Counted from the stretch's first letter, positions 38,501 through 47,762 are shown. The stretch is DNA of 64,000 bases from Kluyveromyces lactis (GCF_000002515.2 NC_006037.1:744001-808000), one strand, 5' to 3'. The notes: generated by a model from the sequence alone, not told the origin. Numbers and translations: made by a program.

Positions 38501-39368
38501 TTAGTGCGGATTCATCGCATTCGCAGGATCCTGAGATTAATACAGCGTCCGCAGGCACCACATCACCTGTTTGAAGCGATATTACATCTCCCACCAATAA
38601 GTCATGGATAGAAATAAGATGTTCATCACCGTTTCTTATCACAACCACATCTCTATCATCTTTCTTTTTGTTTAGTTTTGCAAACTGTAACTCTTTTTGA
38701 TAATCGTTAATTGCACCCACTAATACCACAACAACAACAGCAATCATAATAGCCACACCTTCGACCCATTCAACTTTAACGATTTCATTACCCTCAGGAT
38801 CGTATTCTGGAGGTTGACCCAAAGTCTCATAAAGACCCAAAGCGAAAGAAATCACTGCAGCAACAGTAAGCAAAATCATAGTCTTGTCGTTGAATGCTTC
38901 CCACACAAGTCGTAGGAAAGATTTCCCTTTCCGTTCAGGAATTCTATTCAATCCATACACCTGAGTTCTCTCTAGGGACTCGATATCCTCGTCTTGTATA
39001 GTAAGACCATTGGTACGATCCGTTTGCAAATAAGTATACAAATTAGATTCGTCATTATCGAATACGTTATTGAAGGCAGTTAGTGATTTGGGATCGTGTA
39101 ATTCCGAAAGCTGAGATGGAGCCAACTTGAAACTCGACGCCTTGGTCATTCTATTCACAGACATCATGGTAATTTGAGTGTCGTGATGTTTTAAAGGTTT
39201 AACGGCACCTATTGAGGTGGATGTAACCCCTTTGTTGAGAGGTCTAGTTTGCTCTTCAGTCTCTACAGTTTTATTCTCATCTTTCTTACTCTGTAACCCA
39301 ACAAAACTTTCCCTACCGGTAAGAGAAGGGCTGTGTGCTTCATCAACGCCTTCATTCAAAGAGCTCAT
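35526..39368 (-). CDS. PMC1: Vacuolar P-type calcium ATPase
   Basis: Pmc1 pumps calcium from cytosol into the vacuole. The protein is 1280 residues from the ATG at 39368 (MSSLNEGVDEAHSPSL); the frame opens two codons earlier at a TTG only. It has a long regulatory N-terminus (about 150 residues), then the P2B-ATPase core. It shows CDESALTGESD, the channel motif VVAVPEGLPLAVTLAL, and the phosphorylation motif [13 protein letters not shown] with the aspartate at residue 485. FYAKGAAEILL lies in the nucleotide-binding domain, with the hinge TGDGTNDAPALKLADVGFSM further on. Transmembrane segments follow to about residue 1130, then a polar cytosolic tail. It is longer than S. cerevisiae Pmc1 (1173). 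The gene is YGL006W by position. Confidence 0.97.
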   Translation of the reverse strand: MSSLNEGVDEAHSPSLTGRESFVGLQSKKDENKTVETEEQTRPLNKGVTSTSIGAVKPLKHHDTQITMMSVNRMTKASSFKLAPSQLSELHDPKSLTAFNNVFDNDESNLYTYLQTDRTNGLTIQDEDIESLERTQVYGLNRIPERKGKSFLRLVWEAFNDKTMILLTVAAVISFALGLYETLGQPPEYDPEGNEIVKVEWVEGVAIMIAVVVVVLVGAINDYQKELQFAKLNKKKDDRDVVVIRNGDEHLISIHDLLVGDVISLQTGDVVPADAVLISGSCECDESALTGESDTIKKVALKPALEKYKQIFEKDPTIDIGSHGVGEKVPDPLLISGSKLLSGIGNAVITSVGENSVNGRIMMALKTESESTPLQERLSNLADNISIYGCMAALVLFIILFIRFLTYLPNGKKYHDLPPAQKGSKFMNIFITAVTVIVVAVPEGLPLAVTLALAFATTRMTKDGNLVRVLRACETMGSATAICSDKTGTLTENRMTVVKGFAGNLGFDDTTHAENKEIKSAVVLRSNCDASLLTDILSNISLNSTAFENKESQHKDKDVDENPYHKSRKSLFPWSRNNRTSQLIADAMKENDEQFLGSKTETALLAFAQKSLGMKDVHKLRTKPSDLGIDKVVQVIPFESSRKWGAIAVQLADNKGYRFYAKGAAEILLKVCSNQRNSDNSIVPMNQDLYDESFKKIQDMASHALRTISLVHRDFKEWPPKEFADSTDPSIASPDLVMGHELDHKNLSSEGMTLDAMVGLQDPLREGVKESVEQCQRAGVTVRMVTGDNILTARAISRNCNILSEEGYNDPECAMEGPTFRKLPYKKMLRVIPKLRVLARSSPEDKRILVETLKKMGEVVAVTGDGTNDAPALKLADVGFSMGISGTEVAREASDIILMTDDFTAIVNAIKWGRCVSVSIKKFIQFQLTVNITAVILTFVSAVASAEETSVLTAVQLLWVNLIMDTLAALALATDKPDEFILDRKPKGRDAPLIAVSTWKMILGQAALQLTVTFVLHFRGKEIFFPNKRTITAHEQEQLNAMTFNTFVWLQFFKLIVTRKLDEADGISKFKDRLTANNLNFFQHLFRNYYFICIALLIGGFQILIMFVGGAAFSIARQTPAMWATAIICGLISLPVGLFIRACPDEWALAIFPRRLVRAILYVFGLEFIFKRNKNKKQHDEDEEASLLVEYANDSSLVESTAFQRAKSDMISHKVHPPTSEPSKYNPITAINRWRSSSGDENESEEEHSFIASVTMVPTLVGGAVGGFSHITGPNENKKQ

Positions 39369-40598
39369 ACTCAAGTCGCTAAAGAAATAACCTGTCAGTT
39401 AGCAGGGTAGGAGAGAGCACCACAGGGTTAATATGAATTGCCCTTTCTAAAAACTTTAACACAAAAAAGTGAGAACTTTCTTCTGAATATTATAATCAAA
39501 TCAACAATTAGCACGCCAAGGAATGTATTCTGTAAGCCAATTCTTGTTCTTTTTCCTTTCTTAATAACGATTTCTTCTTTTGTTAGTTTTCCAGTGCCAA
39601 TGAAAGCCTTTAATGCGTGGAATTAATGATTCAAGTTAATCTATATATATGACAAACCCATTCAGCAAACATAAAACGATAAAAGCATAAAAATGTCCGG
39701 AAAGCTTATGATTACGATGAATTAGGATAAGGATAAAGTTGAGGAAGGGTCGCAGCCTTGAAAAGATGCATTCTATTAGTCTTGATCTTTCGGTTTTCTG
39801 TTTTTTTGTTTTTTTTCCTGTTACAAACTTTCGGGGCTTAGTAGTCTATATACATTTCGTAATCATACAGAATATGCAACTACGGTACCTACTTAATCAG
39901 ATGTAGTAATTGGCAGCTGATTTTTCCAGCCTGGGAATATATGGATGATGAAAAATTGGTGTGATAGTGCCCTGCATATGGATATTGGATAAATGGTTCT
40001 AGAGTGTCAATTTCCCACAGGGTGGCTGGCCATCTCGCTTACTTTAATGATTCCACAGTGGTAATGAAGGGGAAAAAAAAAGAGAATGGACCCTTACTCA
40101 ATTGGAATTGAGGCTAGGCTTAGTGTTTGATATCTGATTCTGGATATAACGAGATTACCCCCCGCAAAGGAAGTGAGAGAGGCGGAAGAAGCCAGCCGAA
40201 TGTGGTATACGTACCCACGGTATCGCAAGCTATCTTGCTAAGCCACATCAAAAGAGTCTGCACAGTATCATTTTCCATGTAGCTGACGGAAGTTTTTTTG
40301 TCTGGTCTGTAGCCTATGTGTTCTACAATTGATTTACAGTTTCACCGGACTATGTCACTTGCTAGTTGCTACTGTGTCGCTTGTGAATCGCCCTTTCCGG
40401 TCTAGCTTTGTTAAAAATCGCATCAACTTTTTTCTTTTTTTCGCTCATCGGAATAATTAAGGCCAGTAGACAGCATTTGGTTTGAACAGTATACATACAT
40501 GCATTCAAGCAAACAGCCAGGCAGCTCATCGCTCATGGACCAACTGTAAACCTTCGGTACCTATTTAAAAGATAAGCGGGAAATCGTAGCAGTGTCAC
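39369..40598. promoter_or_regulatory. Long divergent spacer, PMC1 / SEN34
   Basis: This 1.23-kb spacer has no convincing gene. It includes T-rich tracts (39795-39820, 40431-40445) and two sequences like the Crz1/CDRE core, GTGGCTG (40022-40028) and GAGGCTA (40110-40116). These would suit a calcium-responsive PMC1 promoter but are short and may be chance. Confidence 0.4.
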
Positions 40599-41492
40599 AT
40601 GGAATACAGAGAGAGTTTTACAAAAGCAATGAGTGAGAAGGCCAAGATTTATTTGGTAGGATCCAATTTGGAAGACGGTGATGGTGATGATGCATCATCG
40701 GTGGTCCCTGTACTGTATGATGTCGACGATATTGCCAAGATAAGAGAACATGGCGTGGCTGGTGTTTTAATTGGTACCTTGGGAGGTGCTCCGCAGCAGA
40801 ACGTGTTCCTTGGAGTCCCGCTTCGATTGATGATGGAAGAGGCCTTGTGGCTTGTTGAAGTTGGACATGCAGTGTTTAGGCATGTAATGGGCCAAGACTT
40901 GATAAAGTCTCTAAAGGGTTTAGATGGCGAAAAGTTACAAAAATTCAAAGACGACAGAGCAAACGATGTAGCGCAACAGTTAGAATGGAAACGGGCTAAT
41001 TTCTTGCGGAAAATGAAGACCCTTCGAGGCGCAAGCGATGTTGCAGTACCGAGTGACGTAATTAACGAAAGGGATGAACAATTGATGAAACAGTCTATCT
41101 TCATCGAGACCAAGGATACTTCAGCTGTCATTGAACCAAGCCTCAACGATCAAACAATAGATCAACGAAAGATATGCGAACAAATCTTGAGACAAAACGA
41201 GAAATTGAGGCTAAACTATAAGGTTTACAAAAAATTGAGAGAAATGGGGTATTTCATGTCACCAGGAGCCAGGTTCGGCGGACGATACGTTGCGTACCCG
41301 GGGGACCCTCTCCGATACCATTCGCACCTTACTGTGCAGGATGCAAGAAGCAAAGATGAAGAGATAGATTTGTTGAACATGATTAACGGTGCACGTTTGG
41401 GAACGAGCGTCAAGAAAACGTGGGTACTGCCCGGTATAAATGAAAATGGGGATGCTGAATTTTACTCTGTAGAATGGGCAGGGTTTGGCTGA
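40599..41492 (+). CDS. SEN34: tRNA-splicing endonuclease catalytic subunit
   Basis: Sen34 cuts the 3' splice site of intron-containing pre-tRNAs in the heterotetrameric Sen complex, which in yeast sits on the mitochondrial surface. The 297-residue product has the family N-terminal domain with LYDVDDIAKIREHGVAGVLI. The C-terminal nuclease domain carries SPGARFGGRYVAYPGDPLRY, the catalytic-histidine region HSHLTVQDA (H241/H243), and INGARLGTSVKKTWVL with the catalytic lysine region. It ends YSVEWAGFG as in S. cerevisiae Sen34 (275). A second in-frame ATG at 40629 could be the true start. Two tRNA genes follow directly. Confidence 0.95.
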   Translation: MEYRESFTKAMSEKAKIYLVGSNLEDGDGDDASSVVPVLYDVDDIAKIREHGVAGVLIGTLGGAPQQNVFLGVPLRLMMEEALWLVEVGHAVFRHVMGQDLIKSLKGLDGEKLQKFKDDRANDVAQQLEWKRANFLRKMKTLRGASDVAVPSDVINERDEQLMKQSIFIETKDTSAVIEPSLNDQTIDQRKICEQILRQNEKLRLNYKVYKKLREMGYFMSPGARFGGRYVAYPGDPLRYHSHLTVQDARSKDEEIDLLNMINGARLGTSVKKTWVLPGINENGDAEFYSVEWAGFG

Positions 41493-41742
41493 GGAAGTAT
41501 ACTTTATTTAAGTTTCGTATGTCCTTTACTTAAGTTGTGCATGTATTTTATTTAACGTTTCATGCAATAATATGGGCATTCCAGCCTTAAACAGAAAATT
41601 GAGAGATAAAGTTTGGCCAAGAGGAGAAAGAGATGAAAAAAATGAGAAAGGGATTAAAGCAGTGAGGGGAACGAACCAGACATGACATGACATTCAAGGC
41701 CGATGGTGGTCCTATGTTAGATTGAAATTTTCAAGTTATCTA

Positions 41743-41824
41743 GGCAACATGGCCGAGCGGTTAAGGCGAAAGATTAGAAATCTTTTGGGCTCTGCCCGCG
41801 CAGGTTCGAGTCCTGCTGTTGTCG
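41743..41824 (+). tRNA. tRNA-Ser (anticodon AGA)
   Basis: This is an 82-nt type II tRNA with a long variable arm. The acceptor begins GGCAACATGG, the A box is TGGCCGAGCGGTTAAGG, the anticodon loop TTAGAAA (AGA), the variable arm TTGGGCTCTGCCC, and the T-arm GCAGGTTCGAGTCCTGC. It is intronless and followed by TTTTTT. It is close to S. cerevisiae tRNA-Ser(AGA). Confidence 0.97.
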
Positions 41825-41914
41825 TTATCTTTTTTGTTTTTGCCATTTGCATAGCAAGACAGGGCAACACCATCGAACTAGGTCTCCATCAGAAACTGGA
41901 AAATCAGAAAATTT

Positions 41915-41987
41915 GGGCAAATGGCGCAGTTGGTAGCGCGCTTCCCTTGCAAGGAAGAGGTCATCGGTTCGACTCCGGTTTTGTCCA
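41915..41987 (+). tRNA. tRNA-Ala (anticodon TGC)
   Basis: This is a 73-nt intronless cloverleaf that begins GGGCAAATGGCGCAGTTGG. The anticodon stem-loop is CTTCCCTTGCAAGGAAG (TGC) and the T-loop region GGTTCGACTCC. It ends TTTGTCCA and is followed by TTTTT. It lies 90 bp downstream of the tRNA-Ser gene on the same strand. Confidence 0.97.
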
Positions 41988-42388
41988 TGACTTTTTCCAA
42001 TACAGACGAGTTTCTTTCTTTTTTTTTTTTTTTCCTACCAAGATCACCTAGCTCACAGGAGTTAGAGCTGAACGGCCGGCAACGGGTCGTCCATCGACCA
42101 GCCATTGACTAACCTATTATCCCAGCGGGCGGGTATAAGGAGAGGCCAAAACACACACACTGGGAAATCCGAATCACTGTTCAAAACCTCCGTCTGTCCT
42201 GTCCCCTCAACATTTTGAGGGATTTTTATTGTTCAAAACTTCTTATTTCCTTTGATTACAAACATTAACTCCAGCGACAGGCGATGATGGTACCTGGTGC
42301 TTCTGCCAGGCAATGGCTAGCGTTATAGCCATTTCTACTGCCTCGAGTCCGGGTAACAGAACGCATACTGAAAAAGAGAGAGACTTCG

Positions 42389-42412
42389 TCTCTCTCTCTC
42401 TCTCTCTCTCTC
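42389..42412. repeat. (TC)12 microsatellite
   Basis: A 24-bp TC run is preceded by AGAGAGAGA at 42375-42383, so the two can pair as a hairpin. Confidence 0.95.
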
Positions 42413-42435
42413 CAGCGCATTTGGCTGAACCTGTA

Positions 42436-42471
42436 AACAGAACAGCGCGCTGCGCAGCGCGCTGTTCTGTT
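42436..42471. repeat. 36-bp perfect GC-rich palindrome
   Basis: The sequence reads the same on both strands for 36 bp with no spacer, centre at 42453/42454. The core is GCGCGCTGC/GCAGCGCGC. It could extrude as a cruciform or fold as a hairpin in RNA. Confidence 0.97.
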
Positions 42472-42493
42472 CTCATTTTTTTTTGTTGACAAA

Positions 42494-42529
42494 TATACCA
42501 CATACGGCAACATTGCCGTATGTGGTATA
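42494..42529. repeat. 36-bp near-perfect palindrome (17-bp arms, 2-nt centre)
   Basis: The left arm is TATACCACATACGGCAA (42494-42510), the centre CA, and the right arm its exact complement (42513-42529). It starts 22 bp after the previous palindrome. Confidence 0.97.
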
Positions 42530-42793
42530 AAACGTGGGAATAACCCATCGTTTGCGGGATATAATGCCACCATGCATGCCAGTACACCACGCATACTTCC
42601 CACCGCATTTCGTCATTGCGTAATTTCGACCAATCTCTCATAACCAAAATCCATTTTGAAAAGAAAAATTTCATCCAAAAACAATAACAAAAGCATGCTA
42701 CACGGCCGAATCTCTGTCTAAACGAGAAATCGTCCGCTTTTTTTCTTAATACTGTTTCTGCTCAAATTTTCTTTTTGAGTGATTTTTGGATTA

Positions 42794-42812
42794 TCTCTCT
42801 CTCTCTCTCTCT
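42794..42812. repeat. (TC)n microsatellite
   Basis: A 19-bp TC run lies about 150 bp before the PMA1 TATA box. It is a second pyrimidine repeat in the same spacer. Confidence 0.9.
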
Positions 42813-42946
42813 AAGCAGATAAGATTTGGGTAATCAAAGAAAGAACCACACACAGTTCGAGAATATTCACAATATTCATAGTGTTAAGAGGTTCTTTAAG
42901 GTTGGGAAATTTAGTATTGTTGGTACTTAGTGGGTTGATAAAATTG

Positions 42947-42956
42947 TATATATAAG
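42947..42956 (+). promoter_or_regulatory. Probable PMA1 TATA box
   Basis: TATATATAAG lies 152 bp before the proposed leader 5' splice site and 811 bp before the PMA1 ATG. A weaker TATA-like tract, TATATATTA, occurs at 43507-43515 and would give a short unspliced leader instead. Confidence 0.6.
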
Positions 42957-43125
42957 GAGAACTCGCCTACCGTTCGAGTTTTCCCATCCAAGACAATACC
43001 ATTGTGTAGTGTTAAGTAGTTTAGTAGTTGGTTTTTAGTACTGTTTCAATTCAGGAATACAGAGAAGAGCTTCCCCCATCAAGCTAGTTCTTTGATATCT
43101 TTGACAGGTATGTTGGAATTGAGAC

Positions 43126-43150
43126 GCACGCCCGCTGCGAGCGGGCGTGC
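43126..43150. repeat. 25-bp GC-rich inverted repeat
   Basis: The 11-bp arms GCACGCCCGCT and AGCGGGCGTGC flank a 3-nt GCG centre. It starts 13 nt after the proposed 5' splice site. Confidence 0.95.
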
Positions 43151-43185
43151 TATTATTACCAAAGTAGTGGTGGGAAACAGCACGT

Positions 43186-43210
43186 GACTCGAGTCGAATC
43201 GACTCGAGTC
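43186..43210. repeat. 25-bp palindrome with single-base centre
   Basis: The arms GACTCGAGTCGA and TCGACTCGAGTC flank one A. It overlaps a CACGTG (43181-43186) and runs straight into the 8-bp tandem repeat. Confidence 0.95.
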
Positions 43211-43239
43211 TGCGAGTCTGCGAGTCTGCGAGTCTGCGA
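43211..43239. repeat. TGCGAGTC tandem repeat, 3.6 copies
   Basis: Three exact 8-bp copies and a partial one follow the 43186-43210 palindrome, whose end GAGTC is part of the same unit. It looks like local slippage growth from the palindrome edge. Confidence 0.92.
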
Positions 43240-43767
43240 ACTTGCGGGCTCAATGTGCCGAGGAAAGAGTCGTTTATTTTCCATTTTTGCTTTTTGCCCC
43301 CTTTCACATCATACGATGGGCCATAGCAGAGGACTAATAGTCCCTTTTTTGTTTACTGTGTTTCCGTTTTCGGAAAATTTCCGTTTCTAGTTGTTTTTTT
43401 TCCTTTTGGTAACAATGGGAAACAAACTCTGGACTCTGAGAAAGGTAAACAGAATACCGTTTCTGTTTATTTACATTGTTATCAATTAACAATGGCCATC
43501 TCATCGTATATATTATGGTGAAAAGAATTCCAATTGAATTATTCTCTACTCTTCCTTCCCTCCCTTTTTTTCTTTTGGTTTTTACCAGGTTTCCTTTTTA
43601 CTAACTCATATTTTGTTCTCATTCTTGTTCTCGTTCCTGTTGTCGTTTTTGTTCATTATCTGCTTTTAGTTTTTCCGGTTTGTTTGAACGGAGAAACTTA
43701 GAAAAAGGAAAAACATAAAGACAGACGCAGAGATTCAGACTAGAATAGACATTGTGAAAATAACAGA

Positions 43768-46467
43768 ATGTCAGCTGCCACTGAACCAACCAAGGAAAAG
43801 CCTGTTAACAACCAGGACTCCGATGATGAAGATGAAGATATCGATCAATTGATCGAAGACTTGCAATCTCATCACGGATTAGACGATGAAAGTGAAGATG
43901 ATGAGCATGTTGCTGCTGGTTCCGCTAGACCGGTTCCAGAAGAATTATTACAAACTGACCCATCTTACGGTTTGACTTCTGATGAAGTTACCAAGAGAAG
44001 AAAGAAGTATGGTTTGAATCAAATGTCTGAAGAAACTGAAAACCTATTTGTCAAGTTTTTGATGTTCTTCATCGGTCCAATTCAATTTGTTATGGAAGCC
44101 GCTGCTATTTTAGCTGCCGGTTTGGAAGATTGGGTCGATTTCGGTGTTATCTGTGGTTTATTGTTTTTGAACGCTGCTGTTGGTTTCATCCAAGAATACC
44201 AAGCTGGTTCTATCGTTGACGAATTGAAGAAGACTTTGGCTAACTCTGCCGTTGTTATCAGAGATGGTAACTTGGTTGAAGTTCCATCTAACGAAGTCGT
44301 TCCAGGTGATATCTTGCAATTGGAAGATGGTGTTGTTATTCCAGCCGATGGTCGTTTGGTCACTGAAGACTGTTTCATCCAAATCGATCAATCTGCTATC
44401 ACTGGTGAATCTTTGGCCGTCGACAAGAGATTCGGTGACTCCACTTTCTCTTCTTCTACTGTTAAGAGAGGTGAAGCTTTCATGATCGTTACTGCTACTG
44501 GTGACTCCACTTTCGTCGGTAGAGCTGCTGCTTTGGTTAACAAGGCTGCTGCTGGTAGTGGTCATTTCACTGAAGTTTTGAACGGTATTGGTACGATCTT
44601 GTTGATCTTGGTTATTGTTACCTTGTTGCTCGTTTGGGTTGCCTCCTTCTACAGAACTAACAAGATTGTTAGAATTTTGAGATACACTTTGGCTATCACC
44701 ATTGTCGGTGTCCCAGTCGGTTTGCCAGCTGTCGTTACCACCACCATGGCTGTCGGTGCTGCTTACTTGGCTAAGAAACAAGCCATTGTCCAAAAATTGT
44801 CTGCCATTGAATCTTTGGCTGGTGTCGAAATCTTGTGTTCTGACAAGACCGGTACTTTGACCAAGAACAAGTTGTCCTTACATGAACCTTACACTGTTGA
44901 AGGTGTTGACCCAGATGACTTGATGTTGACTGCTTGTTTGGCTGCTTCTAGAAAGAAGAAGGGTTTGGATGCCATTGACAAGGCTTTCTTGAAATCTTTG
45001 ATCTCTTACCCAAGAGCCAAGGCTGCTTTGACTAAGTACAAGTTGTTGGAATTCCACCCATTCGACCCTGTTTCCAAGAAGGTTACCGCTATTGTCGAAT
45101 CTCCAGAAGGTGAAAGAATCATTTGTGTTAAGGGTGCTCCATTGTTCGTCTTGAAGACTGTTGAAGAAGAACATCCAATTCCAGAAGATGTCCGTGAAAA
45201 CTACGAAAACAAGGTTGCTGAATTGGCTTCCAGAGGTTTCAGAGCCTTGGGTGTTGCCAGAAAGAGAGGTGAAGGTCACTGGGAAATTTTGGGTGTTATG
45301 CCATGTATGGATCCTCCAAGAGATGACACTGCTCAAACTGTCAACGAAGCTAGACACTTGGGTTTGAGAGTTAAGATGTTAACTGGTGACGCTGTCGGTA
45401 TTGCTAAGGAAACTTGTAGACAATTGGGTTTGGGTACTAACATTTACAACGCTGAAAGATTAGGTCTAGGTGGTGGTGGTGACATGCCAGGTTCCGAATT
45501 GGCCGATTTCGTTGAAAATGCTGATGGTTTCGCTGAAGTTTTCCCACAACACAAGTACAACGTCGTTGAAATCTTGCAACAAAGAGGTTACTTGGTTGCT
45601 ATGACTGGTGACGGTGTTAACGATGCCCCATCTTTGAAGAAGGCTGATACCGGTATTGCTGTCGAAGGTGCTACCGATGCCGCTAGATCCGCTGCTGATA
45701 TTGTTTTCTTGGCCCCAGGTTTGTCCGCTATTATTGACGCTTTGAAGACCTCTAGACAAATTTTCCACAGAATGTACTCTTACGTCGTTTACCGTATCGC
45801 TTTGTCCCTACATTTGGAAATCTTCTTGGGTCTATGGATTGCTATCTTGAACAGATCTTTGAACATTGACTTGGTTGTCTTCATTGCTATTTTCGCTGAT
45901 GTTGCTACCTTGGCTATTGCTTACGATAATGCTCCATACTCTCCAAAGCCTGTCAAGTGGAACTTGAGAAGACTATGGGGTATGTCCGTCATCTTGGGTA
46001 TAATTTTGGCTATCGGTACTTGGATCACCTTGACCACTATGTTTGTTCCAAAGGGTGGTATTATCCAAAACTTCGGTTCCATCGATGGTGTTTTGTTCTT
46101 GCAAATCTCCTTGACTGAAAACTGGTTGATTTTCATCACCAGAGCTGCTGGTCCATTCTGGTCCTCTATCCCATCTTGGCAATTATCTGGTGCCGTTCTA
46201 ATCGTTGATATCATCGCAACCATGTTCTGTTTGTTCGGTTGGTGGTCTCAAAACTGGAACGACATCGTTACCGTTGTCAGAGTCTGGATTTTCTCTTTCG
46301 GTGTCTTCTGTGTCATGGGTGGTGCTTACTACATGATGTCTGAATCTGAAGCCTTTGACAGATTCATGAACGGTAAGTCTAGAAGAGACAAGCCATCTGG
46401 CAGATCCGTCGAAGATTTCTTGATGGCTATGCAAAGAGTCTCCACTCAACACGAAAAGGAAAACTAA
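43768..46467 (+). CDS. PMA1: Plasma-membrane proton ATPase
   Basis: Pma1 exports protons using ATP and sets the plasma-membrane potential; it is essential and very abundant. The 899-residue P3A-ATPase shows an acidic N-terminus, ITGESLAV in the actuator domain, and the phosphorylation motif [13 protein letters not shown] with the aspartate at residue 359. [20 protein letters not shown] lies in the nucleotide-binding domain and [20 protein letters not shown] follows. Ten transmembrane segments are expected. The C-terminal autoinhibitory tail has [20 protein letters not shown], including the adjacent Ser-Thr pair phosphorylated on glucose addition in yeast. Codon use is extremely biased. The gene is YGL008C by position. 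Confidence 0.99.
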   Translation: MSAATEPTKEKPVNNQDSDDEDEDIDQLIEDLQSHHGLDDESEDDEHVAAGSARPVPEELLQTDPSYGLTSDEVTKRRKKYGLNQMSEETENLFVKFLMFFIGPIQFVMEAAAILAAGLEDWVDFGVICGLLFLNAAVGFIQEYQAGSIVDELKKTLANSAVVIRDGNLVEVPSNEVVPGDILQLEDGVVIPADGRLVTEDCFIQIDQSAITGESLAVDKRFGDSTFSSSTVKRGEAFMIVTATGDSTFVGRAAALVNKAAAGSGHFTEVLNGIGTILLILVIVTLLLVWVASFYRTNKIVRILRYTLAITIVGVPVGLPAVVTTTMAVGAAYLAKKQAIVQKLSAIESLAGVEILCSDKTGTLTKNKLSLHEPYTVEGVDPDDLMLTACLAASRKKKGLDAIDKAFLKSLISYPRAKAALTKYKLLEFHPFDPVSKKVTAIVESPEGERIICVKGAPLFVLKTVEEEHPIPEDVRENYENKVAELASRGFRALGVARKRGEGHWEILGVMPCMDPPRDDTAQTVNEARHLGLRVKMLTGDAVGIAKETCRQLGLGTNIYNAERLGLGGGGDMPGSELADFVENADGFAEVFPQHKYNVVEILQQRGYLVAMTGDGVNDAPSLKKADTGIAVEGATDAARSAADIVFLAPGLSAIIDALKTSRQIFHRMYSYVVYRIALSLHLEIFLGLWIAILNRSLNIDLVVFIAIFADVATLAIAYDNAPYSPKPVKWNLRRLWGMSVILGIILAIGTWITLTTMFVPKGGIIQNFGSIDGVLFLQISLTENWLIFITRAAGPFWSSIPSWQLSGAVLIVDIIATMFCLFGWWSQNWNDIVTVVRVWIFSFGVFCVMGGAYYMMSESEAFDRFMNGKSRRDKPSGRSVEDFLMAMQRVSTQHEKEN

Positions 46468-47442
46468 ACTTTATCAAAATGTTACTATAAAATTATTCCA
46501 ACTACATATTGAACGTTCTATGTTTGCTAAATGTTTCTTTCAGTTCTGCTTTCCACAATTACAAATTTCTTCTGTTTTCTCTCCATCTTTCATCATTCTT
46601 TAATCGAAGTGATCTCTTTTTCTTAGAGTCATTGTCTAAATCCAACTGGCTTTGATTTAGATCTTTTTGTTCCTGATTTTTTTGAATGAATGAAAATGGT
46701 AAGAAGCGTTTAAATGAGTAATGTGTTGTCATCTGAAATTATTTTTAGCTCAATGACTGGTATTTTCTCTGTGGTTGTTTTTTTTGCCTCATTTTAACTA
46801 TAAAGCTTTATTTTTTTCTCTTTCCTTCCTACCCTCACATTTACACCAAATTCCACTGGGTTTAAACTGCTAACTATTTACTGTCAAGACAAGCTTTTAA
46901 TTACAAGGATGATCAATTTTAAACTCGATAATTTTCTTTTTCTTAATGTTTAATTGATACCTTTTTCCGTCATTTTTATGTTGATCGTTATCTCCTTGTG
47001 GTTTTCTTTTTTTTGGCGATGTTTAATCTCCTTGGACAGACTAATTCTAAATTCCTTGGACTTTTATTTCTCTTTGGAAATTCTATGATAAACATTTGAT
47101 ATCCTTTCAATGATACTCTTAATCAATAATAAACTAATATATTATATCCATATATTGGCGAATAAAAGGAAAAAAAAATGAATAATACTATTAATAATAC
47201 ATCATATTATTTTTCTGTTTTACAATACTATGAAATAAAGAAAAAATTGACACATTACAGAATAAATTGATTGATTCATTAATTGGCTTTTTAATATCGC
47301 TGTTTTCGTCGTTTTCTTTTCTCCCATTTTCAACATTTCTGACGTACGACGGGAAATTGAATTTGTTGCCTTTTGCTGGGTTTGGAACTGCTGTTTTTTC
47401 TTCTCCCTTAATATTGCAGACAGTTATTGATTTCGATCTTCT

Positions 47443-47464
47443 ACACACACACACACACACACAC
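47443..47464. repeat. (AC)11 microsatellite
   Basis: This is a 22-bp pure AC dinucleotide run in the PMA1-KYE1 spacer. Confidence 0.95.
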
Positions 47465-47762
47465 TTTGGAGATCTCTTGATATAACTGTTGGAATATTTA
47501 GAGAGAATTGCAGATATAAAAACCCTTCCCTTTTTTGGATCAATTGGCATCATTCTTTTCTCAATACTTGTTGGTTCTTTTTCTAGGAGTAAGTGAAACT
47601 TGTTTATCAATCGACAAACAGTTGAAGCATTTATTGAAGCATCTTATAAAAGCTTCAAGCTAAAAAGACACTTACCATCATCAATTTAACAAATTTACAA
47701 TCTACACACACAGATTTTTTTTTCCCTAACATCCCCATTATTTGGCTGGACTGTTTTAATTT

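Larger units (their letters stand above)
43108..43669 (+). other. Probable intron in the PMA1 5' leader
   Basis: The 5' site is CAG/GTATGT (43108-43113), the branch site TACTAAC (43599-43605), and the first AG after it TTTTAG, ending at 43669, preceded by a long pyrimidine tract. Length is 562 nt. The stretch contains six ATGs (43110, 43253, 43316, 43415, 43492, 43515). The proposed exonic leader (about 43020-43107 and 43670-43767) contains none. This is inference from signals; no transcript was examined. Confidence 0.65.
41988..43767. promoter_or_regulatory. Long PMA1 upstream region with palindromes and repeats
   Basis: This 1.78-kb gene-free region lies between tRNA-Ala and PMA1. It holds a (TC) microsatellite, two 36-bp inverted repeats near 42436-42529, a second (TC) run, a TATA box at 42947, a probable leader intron (43108-43669) containing two more inverted repeats, and an 8-bp tandem repeat. 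Apparent frames across it are products of the repeats. Confidence 0.7.

Noticed and set aside
39369-39374. Two-codon upstream extension of PMC1 and similar extensions of CDH1, PUF4, PGS1, KYE1, CTR2 and the prolyl-tRNA synthetase gene
   Set aside because: These extensions begin with TTG, not ATG; the first ATG in each frame matches the family N-terminus.
42243-42674. 143-codon minus-strand frame in the PMA1 upstream spacer
   Set aside because: It runs through a TC microsatellite and both 36-bp palindromes and has no family features; the frame is a by-product of repeats.
47191-47610. 139-codon minus-strand frame after PMA1
   Set aside because: It contains CVCVCVC from the AC repeat and otherwise random composition; it sits in a convergent terminator region.
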